Assembly (NCBI GenBank): GCA_041628225.1
Contig: JBFKPQ010000076.1
Location: forward strand, 1 to 11,459
DNA from: JBFKPQ01 sp041628225
GTDB taxonomy: Bacteria > Actinomycetota > Acidimicrobiia > Spongiisociales > JAENVV01
Length of the DNA: 11,459 nt
Direction: 5' to 3'
Made by a program: the position numbers and the translations under genes
The notes under the pieces: model-generated
The model's database searches: none
Seen by the model: the letters and a program-made list of their open reading frames with translations, nothing else
Told to the model about the DNA's origin: nothing
Shown here: one piece after another, positions 1 through 6,794 of the stretch
Numbering within the stretch: position 1 is the first letter of the stretch
Layout of the letters: the number at the start of each line of letters is the position of its first letter

Positions 1-932
1 CGATTCGGCGCATATGACGATTCGAACAAGAGCCCGGCGGATAGCCATTTGGCATCGGGGGAGCGGAGCGCACCGAATCCCTGGACCTGTGGCACGTGGT
101 CGCCGCCGAGGCCGACGACGGCCACGTCGGCGTGGTCCGGGGTCGGCACCCCGACATGCGGCAAGAGGTCGGCCGCCGTCCGCGGCGGGACGGCCACGAT
201 GACGGCATCGAATGCGAGGTCGGCGTGCTCCAAGATCACCCGCCAACCGCGGTTCGTCTGTTCGAGACCTACCACGGGGGAAGCCATCTTCATCACCGGA
301 ACCTGACGGGCGAGATGGTCCACGACATCGGCCATCCCGTGAAGCGGTACCTGCATGCTGCGGCGCGGGCCAGAGCGCTGTAGGGCGTGCCGGATGACCG
401 AGCCTTCGATCGCGGCGAGGCGTTCGAAGGCCGACCGAAGTTCGAGACGGTTCGGGTCGCCGGCGAACACTCCCGTTGCCATCAGGTGTGCGGCGAGGCG
501 ACCCGCGTCACGCCCAAACCGTCGGGTGCAGTAGGCTGCCACCGACTCGTCGTCGGGGCCCGGCGAGGTGATCAACATGTCAGCAAGAGCCCGGAGCTTC
601 GCGCCCGCACCGAGAAGCGGGAACGACAGCATGCCGACTGGTGTGGCTGGGAGGTCGACGAACCCGTCGGCGGTTGCGAGATAGCGACGGGCGGCGCCCG
701 TGGCGGGAACCATCTCGACGCCGATGCGATCGAAGACGGGCGTGACTGCCGGATCCGGCAACAGCACCGACGAGACGGCGGCCTCGAACAGGTATCCGCC
801 TTCTCGGATGGTTTCGATCGCCCCACCCAGCCGACCAGAGGCTTCGAACAGTACGACGTCATGGCCGAGGGCGCTCGCCTCGGCACCGGCAACGATGCCC
901 GCCAGGCCACCTCCGACGACGGCGATGTTCAC
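1..932 (-). CDS. hemY: Protoporphyrinogen oxidase, HemY/PPOX family (3' end beyond window)
   Basis: FAD-dependent oxidation of protoporphyrinogen IX to protoporphyrin IX, the penultimate step of heme synthesis. I translated the minus strand from a GTG at 932; it stays open for 310 codons to the window edge. Residues 4-12 (AVVGGGLAG) form the FAD dinucleotide-binding fold, followed by an acidic strand end and a second glycine motif (FEASGRLGG, about residues 34-42). A central segment, CTRRFGRDAGRLAAHLMATG followed by VFAGDPNRLELRSAFERL, is typical of HemY, as is the late LLFESSYAPNR. The usual EAGPNSFL-like segment after the FAD motif is replaced by FEAAVSSVL, so the protein is a divergent member. 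Its GTG overlaps the hemE stop (GTGA), with GGAGG 10 nt upstream. In Gram-positive bacteria this family often oxidises coproporphyrinogen (CgoX role); with HemF in the same operon, protoporphyrinogen is the more likely substrate. The symbol hemG is also used for such genes. Confidence 0.88.
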   Translation of the reverse strand, partial: MNIAVVGGGLAGIVAGAEASALGHDVVLFEASGRLGGAIETIREGGYLFEAAVSSVLLPDPAVTPVFDRIGVEMVPATGAARRYLATADGFVDLPATPVGMLSFPLLGAGAKLRALADMLITSPGPDDESVAAYCTRRFGRDAGRLAAHLMATGVFAGDPNRLELRSAFERLAAIEGSVIRHALQRSGPRRSMQVPLHGMADVVDHLARQVPVMKMASPVVGLEQTNRGWRVILEHADLAFDAVIVAVPPRTAADLLPHVGVPTPDHADVAVVGLGGDHVPQVQGFGALRSPDAKWLSAGLLFESSYAPN

Positions 933-1915
933 GAGCGGACGGCCTCCACCATGACCTGCACGTGGTCGGGATCGGTGTGGCGGTCGATGCCATGGCCGAG
1001 ATTGAAGACGTGTCCCGGGAGGCCGGCTGCATCGGCGAGCACTCGCATCACCTCCGCGCGAATGGTGGGCGGGTCGGCGAACAGCGTGGCCGGGTCGAGA
1101 TTGCCTTGCAGCGGTTTCCCGGCTAGTCGCCGCCCCGCCTCGGCGAGCCCGGTGCGCCAGTCGATGCCGTAGGCGGTCGCACCGATCGTCGGAAACAGAT
1201 CGATGGCGTGGGGTGCGTGCGGGCCGAAGTAGATCGTGGGCGCATCGAGGTTGGCGAGAATGCTGCGGGCCGCCGGGACCGCAAAGTTCCTGATGTTGGT
1301 CCGGTCGAGGACTCCCACCCACGAGTCGAACAACTGCACGACATCGGCTCCCGCGCGGATCTGAAGCTGTAGGTAGTCGTGCATGGCGCTCGACAGCACG
1401 CCGAGTGCGTCGGCGGCGAGGCCGGGGTCGGCGGCCAGAGCGGCTCGCATCCGCATGAAGTCCTTCGAGCCGCCCCCCTCGAGAAGGTAGGCCAGCAGGG
1501 TGACAGGTGACCCGGAGAATCCGATGACGGCGCATGAGTCGGGGACCGCCGAGCGGACGCGCCGGATGGTTTCGAGGACGGACTCGATCCCCGGCGGATC
1601 CAGAGGTCCCAAGGCCGCAACTTCGGCGAGCGTGTGGGGTCGCAGCTTGGGTCCGGGGGCGAAGTCGACTTCCACGCCCATCGCTTGGAGGGGCGTCATG
1701 ATGTCGGCGAAGATGACTGCGCCGTCCATGTCGTAACGCCGGATCGGCTGGAGGGTAATCTCGGCCGCGATGTCGGGGTCGTCGACCGCCTCGACGAACG
1801 ACACGTCGGCCCGCAGCTTCCGGTACTCCGGCAGGTGGCGGCCGGCCTGACGCATGACCCACACCGGGGTGCGTTCGACCGGGCGGCCACGCAGAGTTTC
1901 GACGAGCGGCCTCAT
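929..1915 (-). CDS. hemE: Uroporphyrinogen III decarboxylase
   Basis: Cytosolic, cofactor-free enzyme that removes four acetate carboxyls from uroporphyrinogen III to give coproporphyrinogen III. The 328 residues are slightly short for the family (about 340-360). Visible signatures are VWVMRQAGRHLPEYR near residues 18-32, containing the substrate-binding arginines R22 and R26, and GAVIFADIMTP with D71, the counterpart of the essential aspartate. Further signatures are GFSGSPVTLLAYLLEGG, LQGNLDP and the C-terminal HVFNLGHGI. Residue 27 is His where Tyr is common in this motif. The ATG overlaps the hemL stop as ATGA, with GGGGAG at 1929-1924 giving an 8-nt spacing, which fixes this start. The 3' end overlaps hemY by 4 nt. 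Confidence 0.97.
   Translation of the reverse strand: MRPLVETLRGRPVERTPVWVMRQAGRHLPEYRKLRADVSFVEAVDDPDIAAEITLQPIRRYDMDGAVIFADIMTPLQAMGVEVDFAPGPKLRPHTLAEVAALGPLDPPGIESVLETIRRVRSAVPDSCAVIGFSGSPVTLLAYLLEGGGSKDFMRMRAALAADPGLAADALGVLSSAMHDYLQLQIRAGADVVQLFDSWVGVLDRTNIRNFAVPAARSILANLDAPTIYFGPHAPHAIDLFPTIGATAYGIDWRTGLAEAGRRLAGKPLQGNLDPATLFADPPTIRAEVMRVLADAAGLPGHVFNLGHGIDRHTDPDHVQVMVEAVRS
943..947 (-). promoter_or_regulatory. Shine-Dalgarno for hemY GTG start, inside hemE
   Basis: GGAGG lies 10 nt before the GTG at 932, within the last hemE codons. It supports the GTG start, for which no nearby ATG is an alternative. Confidence 0.55.
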
Positions 1916-3189
1916 CGGCCGAGCTCCCCGACGGCGTCGGCGAGCCGCTCGGCGGCGTCGTCGAGAACCTCTTCATGCGCCAGATTCAGGAACAGTGCCT
2001 CGAAGGCCGATGGCGGCAGGAGCACACCCCGTTCGAGGGCCGCACGGAAAAAGGCTCCGTACCGGTCGGTGTCGATGCGAGCGGCGTCGTCCCAGCTCAT
2101 GACCTCGGCGGGTCCGAAGAAGACCGTCAACATCGCTCCAACACGTTGGACACATCCGGCGATGGCGTGGTCGTCGAGCGCTCGGCGGAGGCGGGTCTCC
2201 AGCCGTGCGCCCATCGCTTCGAGTCGATCGAATACCGAGGGATCGTCAACGATGTAGCGGAGTGTGGTGAGGCCGGCCGCGACCGCCAAGGCATTGCCGG
2301 ACAGCGTGCCCGCTTGATACACCGGGCCGTCGGGCGCGACGAGGCGCATCAGGTCTGCGCGGCCCCCGTAGACCGCCGCCGGGGTTCCGCCGGCGACGAC
2401 CTTGCCGAGGCAGGTCAGGTCGGGGGTGACACCGTACCGGCCTTGGGCACAGGCGAGTCCGACGCGAAAGGCGGTCATCACCTCGTCGAAGATCAGCAGT
2501 GCGCCGGCGCGGTCGCACGCCGACCGCAGCCCCTGCAGAAAGCCATCGGCGGGGGGGACGACACCCATGTTGCCGGCCACCGGTTCGACGATCACGGCCG
2601 CGATCGATTCCGAGCGAAGGATGGCGGCCACCGACTCGAGATCGTTGTAGCGGGCGACGTGGGTGTCGGCGACCGTGGCAGGCGTCACGCCGGGGCTGTT
2701 CGGCTCACCGAACGTGGCGAGGCCGCTCCCCGCCTGTACCAGGAACGGGTCCGCATGCCCGTGGTAGCAGCCCTCGAACTTCAGGATTCCGGATCGCCCG
2801 GTGGCTGCCCTTGCCACCCGAATCGCCGATTGGGTGGCCTCGGTGCCCGAGTTCACCATCCGCATGACTTCCATCGAAGGCACGAGCGACCGGATGAGTT
2901 CGGCCAACTCGACTTCGCCTGGCGAGGGGACTCCAAAGCTCGTGCCCGCCGCGGCAGCGGCGCCGATGGCCCGCACGACCGCCGGATGCGCGTGTCCGAG
3001 GATCAGGGCGCCCCACGACGAGATGAAGTCGACGTATTCGTCGCCGTCGACGGAGCGGACGACCGCTCCCGAGGCGGATTCGATGAACAAGGGGTTGCCA
3101 CCCACGGAGCGGAAGGCCCGCACCGGCGAGTTGACGCCACCCGGCATCACCGCAGAAGCCCGCTCCTGCCAACGACTCGACGAGGTCAC
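1912..3189 (-). CDS. hemL: Glutamate-1-semialdehyde 2,1-aminomutase
   Basis: PLP/PMP-dependent aminomutase that converts glutamate-1-semialdehyde to 5-aminolevulinate, the second step of the C5 route and the partner of HemA. The 425 residues match the usual family length. The N-terminus MPGGVNSPVRAF is characteristic. SGTEATQSAIRVARAATGR (about 114-132) and EGCYHGHAD belong to the cofactor-binding fold. IFDEVMTAFRVG contains the PLP-ring aspartate D235, and LGKVVAGGTPAAVYGG contains the Schiff-base lysine K263. GTLSGN follows. The start is GTG at 3189, overlapping the hemB stop as GTGA with GGAGG only 4 nt upstream. The reading frame continues open upstream into hemB, but that extension has no aminotransferase sequence and is a frame shadow. 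The 3' end overlaps hemE as ATGA. Confidence 0.97.
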   Translation of the reverse strand: MTSSSRWQERASAVMPGGVNSPVRAFRSVGGNPLFIESASGAVVRSVDGDEYVDFISSWGALILGHAHPAVVRAIGAAAAAGTSFGVPSPGEVELAELIRSLVPSMEVMRMVNSGTEATQSAIRVARAATGRSGILKFEGCYHGHADPFLVQAGSGLATFGEPNSPGVTPATVADTHVARYNDLESVAAILRSESIAAVIVEPVAGNMGVVPPADGFLQGLRSACDRAGALLIFDEVMTAFRVGLACAQGRYGVTPDLTCLGKVVAGGTPAAVYGGRADLMRLVAPDGPVYQAGTLSGNALAVAAGLTTLRYIVDDPSVFDRLEAMGARLETRLRRALDDHAIAGCVQRVGAMLTVFFGPAEVMSWDDAARIDTDRYGAFFRAALERGVLLPPSAFEALFLNLAHEEVLDDAAERLADAVGELGR

Positions 3190-4145
3190 ATCGCCTCCAG
3201 GGCCTCGGCGGCACCGATGGCGAAGTACGTGATGATGATGTCGGCGCCCGCTCGGGCGATGCCCGTGAGTGATTCCATCATGACCCGGGGACCGTCGATC
3301 CAACCGTTGGCCGCGGCTGCCTGGATCATCGAGAACTCGCCCGAGACCTGGTACGCGACGACGGGTGCGTCGACGGCCGCTCGCACATCGGCGACCACAT
3401 CGAGGTACGGCCCGGCCGGTTTCACCATCACCATGTCGGCCCCTTCGGCGAGATCGATGCGGACCTCTCGAAGAGCCTCGCGGCGGTTGGCCGGATCCAT
3501 CTGATGCGTGCGGCGATCGCCGAATGCAGGTGCCGAACCTGCCGCGTCGCGAAACGGCCCGTAGTACGCGCTGGCGTATTTGGCGGCGTAGGAGCATATG
3601 GGCAGCTCGACATGGCCGGTGGCGTCGAGTTCGGTGCGGATCGCGGCGACCCGGCCGTCCATCATGTCCGAGGGGGCGATGACGTCCGCTCCGGCTTCTG
3701 CGTACACGCGTGCCGTTCGAGCCAAGAGCGGCAGCGTGGCGTCGTTGTCGACGTGGCCTTCGTTCAGCACCCCACAATGCCCGTGGCTGGTGTACTCGCA
3801 GAGACAGACGTCAGCCCACACCGCGATGTCGATGCGTGCGGTGCGAACCCCGCGAATGGCGGCAGGTACGGGTCCTTCGGGATCCCATCCCGACGAACCC
3901 GTCTCGTCCTTGTGCGAGGGTATGCCAAAGAACATGACCCCGCCGACGCCCTCGCTGGCGGCCTTGGCGGTGAGGTCCACCGCCGCGTCGACGCCGAGCT
4001 GTCGATGGCCGGGCATCGACGCGATCGGGGTTTCCGCCCCGGCCGTGACGAAGATGGGCAGCACGAACTGGCTGGGGTGGAGGCGGGTTTCTTGGGTCAT
4101 GCGGCGGATGGCAGGCGTCGTGCGGAGGCGTCGGGTTCGGTTCAT
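3186..4145 (-). CDS. hemB: Porphobilinogen synthase (5-aminolevulinate dehydratase), Zn type
   Basis: Condenses two 5-aminolevulinate molecules to porphobilinogen; family members act as homo-octamers. The 319 residues are of normal length. The Schiff-base lysines are K189 in CSYAAKYASAYYGPFRDA and K242 in MVMVKPAGPYLDVV. The metal site reads DVCLCEYTSHGHCG (112-125), with C114, C116 and C124. This is the three-cysteine zinc form, not the aspartate-rich magnesium form. SDMMDGRVAAIR and YQVSGEFSMI are family signatures. The ATG at 4145 overlaps the hemD stop as ATGA, with AGGAG 7 nt upstream. The frame is open for another 50 codons upstream, but that stretch is out-of-frame hemD sequence. The 3' end overlaps hemL (GTGA). 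A 35-nt imperfect inverted repeat lies at 3868-3902 within the gene. Confidence 0.97.
   Translation of the reverse strand: MNRTRRLRTTPAIRRMTQETRLHPSQFVLPIFVTAGAETPIASMPGHRQLGVDAAVDLTAKAASEGVGGVMFFGIPSHKDETGSSGWDPEGPVPAAIRGVRTARIDIAVWADVCLCEYTSHGHCGVLNEGHVDNDATLPLLARTARVYAEAGADVIAPSDMMDGRVAAIRTELDATGHVELPICSYAAKYASAYYGPFRDAAGSAPAFGDRRTHQMDPANRREALREVRIDLAEGADMVMVKPAGPYLDVVADVRAAVDAPVVAYQVSGEFSMIQAAAANGWIDGPRVMMESLTGIARAGADIIITYFAIGAAEALEAM
3194..3198 (-). promoter_or_regulatory. Shine-Dalgarno for hemL GTG start, inside hemB
   Basis: GGAGG 4 nt before the GTG at 3189, encoded by the last codons of hemB. It supports this GTG over the longer open frame upstream. Confidence 0.6.
3868..3902. repeat. 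Two-tier inverted repeat inside hemB
   Basis: Outer arms ACGGGT (3868-3873) and ACCCGT (3897-3902) enclose inner arms TCGGGAT (3877-3883) and ATCCCGA (3887-3893) around a CCC loop. Fourteen of sixteen arm positions pair. It encodes the TGSSGWDPEGPV segment of HemB, part of which is constrained by protein function. Confidence 0.5.
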
Positions 4146-4801
4146 GAGCAGGCTCCTATCGCATGAAACAGCTCGAGGAAGGTAGGGCGCGGAGGCTGTG
4201 CGTGGACGGTCCCCCCGGCCCGTTCGACGGCTTTGGCCGTGGTGGGCCCGATGGCGCCGACGAGCACATTGGCGAGCGAGCGGCCCGATAGCCAACCTTC
4301 GACAGCGCTCGGAGATCCGAACGCCACGGCGGTCACCGGATCGGTTGGCGGCGCGACCGGATGGACTCGATAGACGACCGGATCGTCGACCGACACCCCG
4401 CGGCGACGGAGCCGAGCGGCCGTCGATGGGTCAGCTCCGCTCGCCCGGGGAAACAGCACCTTGGCCGATGGCATCACCACGGTGTCCAGATGCGGCGTGA
4501 GCGCAGCCACCGATCCTGCTGCCTCGACGGCAACGGATCCCTTCCGCCTGCGGACGGCGTCGGCGGTGCGTGCTCCAACCGCGATGAAGGGAACGGCCGG
4601 TACGACGTCGGGCCACAGGAGTTCGACGGTTCGCGTCGACGTCACCAAGATCCAGTCGGCGTCGTCAGCGGAGATTTCGCCGGGGGCGCGGCATGGTTCG
4701 ATCTCGATGCACGGCGTCACCACCGGGTCAAGGCCGGCGCGGCGCGCCAGGCCGGTGACCCGATCGGAGTCGGCGGCCGCCACGGTGATCGCCACCCTCA
4801 C
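4142..4801 (-). CDS. hemD: Uroporphyrinogen III synthase
   Basis: Closes hydroxymethylbilane to uroporphyrinogen III with inversion of ring D. The family is poorly conserved; this 219-residue protein is somewhat short (about 240-260 is usual). It shows the expected two-domain pattern: the N-terminal RVAITVAAADSDRVTGLARR, a middle WILVTSTRTVELLW and FIAVGARTADAVRR, and the C-terminal AVAFGSPSAVEGWL and VGAIGPTTAKAVERAG. Assignment also rests on position between hemC and hemB. It is free-standing: no uroporphyrinogen methyltransferase (CobA) domain is fused, unlike many actinobacterial HemD proteins. The start is GTG at 4801, overlapping the hemC stop as GTGA, with AGGAG 8 nt upstream; the longer upstream frame is a shadow of hemC. 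The 3' end overlaps hemB (ATGA). Confidence 0.92.
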   Translation of the reverse strand: MRVAITVAAADSDRVTGLARRAGLDPVVTPCIEIEPCRAPGEISADDADWILVTSTRTVELLWPDVVPAVPFIAVGARTADAVRRRKGSVAVEAAGSVAALTPHLDTVVMPSAKVLFPRASGADPSTAARLRRRGVSVDDPVVYRVHPVAPPTDPVTAVAFGSPSAVEGWLSGRSLANVLVGAIGPTTAKAVERAGGTVHAQPPRPTFLELFHAIGACS

Positions 4802-5655
4802 AGGCCCAGCTCCTGCCGCATCCGTAGGGCGGCCTCGTGCCCATCGGACCCCGCGACGATCGCCCGGCGTGGTCCGCGCTCGTCGGCCACGAAGCCATCC
4901 ATCTGGACGCCACGCTCTCCGACTGTCGCAAACGCTCCGAGTGCCGCCCGACATCCGGCGCCTGTGAGTGACAGCAGCGTCCGTTCGGCCTCGACGGCGT
5001 GACGAACGCCCGGGGCATCGATGGCGTCCAGAACCTCGGCTGCCCGCGTCCCCGGTCGGGCCTCGACACACAGGGCACCCTGTCCAGGCGCGGGGACCAT
5101 CTCTTCGATCGAGAACGTCTGTCCGATGTCGTCATTGCGGCCCAACCGCTCCAGGGCCGCCGCCGCCAGGACCACCGCATCGAGGTCGCCTGCGGTAACC
5201 ATGTCCAGGCGGGTCGGCACGTTGCCGCGGATCGGCACGATCTCCAGATCGCGCCGGATCTCCATGAGCTGAGCAGCCCGGCGAGGGCTGCCGGTACCCA
5301 CCACGGCCCGCTCCGGCAGTCCGTCGAGGGTGGATCGGCAGAGGGTATCCCAGGGCGTGACGCGGCCGGGATACCACTGGTGCAGTCCGGGAGGTCCCGC
5401 CGTCGGCAGGTCTTTGCACGAGTGGACGGCCAGGTCGGCGTCGCCGTCCAGCACTGCGGTCTGCACGCCGCGGACGAACGCACCCAGTTCGGTCAGCTCG
5501 GTCACCTCCGTCGTACGGTCGCGGTCGCCGGTGGTGCTGATCTCGACGACGGTCACCCGTTCGCCGGGTGCGGCTCTCGTGATCGCCTCGGCGACCCAGT
5601 GCGCCTGGATGAGGGCGAGTTCCGACCCCCGCGTTGCGAGCCGTAGCGGTGTCAT
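4798..5655 (-). CDS. hemC: Hydroxymethylbilane synthase (porphobilinogen deaminase)
   Basis: Polymerises four porphobilinogens to hydroxymethylbilane on a covalently bound dipyrromethane cofactor. The 285 residues are shorter than the usual 300-315. Key elements are LRLATRGSELALIQA at the N-terminus, HSCKDLPT (78-85) with catalytic D82, GTGSPRR (R125, R126), RGNVPTRLD (R143, R149), VPAPGQGAL and GAGCRAALGAFA. In the last, C235 is the expected dipyrromethane attachment cysteine. Residue 80 is Cys where Met is common in the HSMKD motif. The ATG at 5655 overlaps the hemA stop as ATGA. This is the one junction in the operon without a clear Shine-Dalgarno sequence, so reinitiation by the terminating ribosome may matter most here. 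The 3' end overlaps hemD (GTGA). Confidence 0.97.
   Translation of the reverse strand: MTPLRLATRGSELALIQAHWVAEAITRAAPGERVTVVEISTTGDRDRTTEVTELTELGAFVRGVQTAVLDGDADLAVHSCKDLPTAGPPGLHQWYPGRVTPWDTLCRSTLDGLPERAVVGTGSPRRAAQLMEIRRDLEIVPIRGNVPTRLDMVTAGDLDAVVLAAAALERLGRNDDIGQTFSIEEMVPAPGQGALCVEARPGTRAAEVLDAIDAPGVRHAVEAERTLLSLTGAGCRAALGAFATVGERGVQMDGFVADERGPRRAIVAGSDGHEAALRMRQELGL
4810..4814 (-). promoter_or_regulatory. Shine-Dalgarno for hemD GTG start, inside hemC
   Basis: AGGAG 8 nt before the GTG at 4801, within the terminal codons of hemC (QELGL). It favours the GTGA-overlap start. Confidence 0.6.
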
Positions 5656-6794
5656 GATGGGTCGCCGCCGAGGCGAAACAGCTCATGGGCGGCGCGCCGC
5701 AGGCGGGCGTCGCCGTGGCGGATCGTCTGGAGCGGGACGGACACGAGCGAGCGGGTGGCGACTTGAACCGCTCGCTCGAGGAGAGCGCGATGGTCGTGGT
5801 CTGCGAGCTGAGGGGCATACCGGGCGACAGCCCGATCCGCGGCGTTGGCTGCATGGTCGAGGAGGGACGTGGCCGCGTGTCGGATCTCGGCGTGTTCGAC
5901 GATCTGGCGATATCGGGTGGTCGCGGCAACCGCCACGACTTCGTCGAACCTGTCCGTGGCCAGGTGGGCGGCGGCACGGGCGGCGAGCCCGTCGACATCG
6001 ATGTAGCGCAGGTTCTGGTGCCCGTCCGGCGCGAAATCGGGCGGCATGGCCATGTCGACGAGCGTGAGCGGCGCAGACCGCCGAGCGAGGACCGCGGCCA
6101 ACTGCTGCGGGTCGACAAGGCGCGTCTTCGCGGAGGTTGCCGATACGACGCCGTCGAATTCGCCGAGGAGCCGGGGCGCCTCGTCGAACGAAACCACGTC
6201 GACGCCGGTGAGGTTGACCTTGTCGGGCGAGCGGACGGCCACGGTCACCCTGGGTGGCGCCGGTAGGTGGTGGAGCGCCTCGATCACCGCGCGAGCCATG
6301 GTCCCCGAGCCGAACACGGCCACTTGCGGGGCGGCGCCGACCCACTGGGCGGCAATGGCCGCCAGCGAGTCGTGCGGCGAATAGGGCAGTGTCGTCCGGA
6401 TCTGGCGGCCCGTAGCGATGGCGTCTTCGAGCAGCTTGACGAAGAGGCCGTCGCAACTGTCGCCGTTCTTGACATCGGCAACCGCCGCGCGGAACTGGCT
6501 GAGGATCTCGGGTTCGCCGACGACTGGGGATTCGAGCCCAGCCGCCACCCGATACAGGTGGGTGGCGGCGTCGGGCCCGACAAACAGCTGGCCCCCAGCT
6601 ATCTCGGTGGCGCCGCAGGCCTCCAAGCCGGCTTCGAAATCGGAGGACGTCGCCCAGGCGGCCACCTCGAAGCGAAGGCACGTGGACAGGAGGAACGATC
6701 CGTCGGAGAAGGGCTGCGTCCGGGCGAGCCGGGCTCGCCCGGACGACGCGACGGCCGGATAGGCATACGACATGACCCGCAGATCGCTTGTCAT
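5652..6794 (-). CDS. hemA: Glutamyl-tRNA reductase (divergent N-terminus)
   Basis: NADPH-dependent reduction of glutamyl-tRNA(Glu) to glutamate-1-semialdehyde, the committed and usually regulated step of the C5 heme route. The 380 residues compare with about 410-430 for typical members. LSTCLRFEVAAW contains the expected nucleophile C39 and glutamate-binding R41, although the usual STCNR is STCLR here. HLYRVAAGLESPVVGEPEIL (79-98) carries the conserved His and the GE motif. VAVFGSGTMARAVIEAL (158-174) is the NADPH-binding glycine motif, and a helical C-terminal dimerisation region follows. The familiar N-terminal GLNHKTAPVxxRE segment is not recognisable. The ATG at 6794 overlaps the hemF stop as ATGA, with GAGGA 9 nt upstream. 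The frame is open 104 codons further upstream, but only as hemF shadow. Two inverted repeats lie in the 5' third of the gene, one of them a perfect 29-nt palindrome over codons 17-26. Confidence 0.94.
   Translation of the reverse strand: MTSDLRVMSYAYPAVASSGRARLARTQPFSDGSFLLSTCLRFEVAAWATSSDFEAGLEACGATEIAGGQLFVGPDAATHLYRVAAGLESPVVGEPEILSQFRAAVADVKNGDSCDGLFVKLLEDAIATGRQIRTTLPYSPHDSLAAIAAQWVGAAPQVAVFGSGTMARAVIEALHHLPAPPRVTVAVRSPDKVNLTGVDVVSFDEAPRLLGEFDGVVSATSAKTRLVDPQQLAAVLARRSAPLTLVDMAMPPDFAPDGHQNLRYIDVDGLAARAAAHLATDRFDEVVAVAATTRYRQIVEHAEIRHAATSLLDHAANAADRAVARYAPQLADHDHRALLERAVQVATRSLVSVPLQTIRHGDARLRRAAHELFRLGGDPS
6541..6569. repeat. Perfect 10-bp inverted repeat with 9-nt loop inside hemA
   Basis: Arms GCCGCCACCC (6541-6550) and GGGTGGCGGC (6560-6569). 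It overlaps the codons for AATHLYRVAA in hemA, so codon content may explain part of it. Confidence 0.5.
6717..6745. repeat. Perfect 29-nt palindrome at the 5' end of hemA
   Basis: Arms CGTCCGGGCGAGCC (6717-6730) and GGCTCGCCCGGACG (6732-6745) are exact reverse complements around a single central G at 6731. In the hemA mRNA this is nucleotides 50-78, able to form a 13-bp GC-rich stem with a 3-nt loop. It encodes SSGRARLART, just before the catalytic cysteine segment. Confidence 0.8.

Noticed and set aside
387..1172. 261-codon plus-strand frame opposite hemY and hemE
   Set aside because: Antisense shadow: Arg/Gly/Ser-rich sequence without family features, while the minus strand encodes clear enzymes.
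1975..3504. 509-codon open frame on the plus strand opposite hemL and hemB
   Set aside because: Its translation has no recognisable domain, has the composition expected of a high-GC antisense frame, and lies opposite two unambiguous genes.
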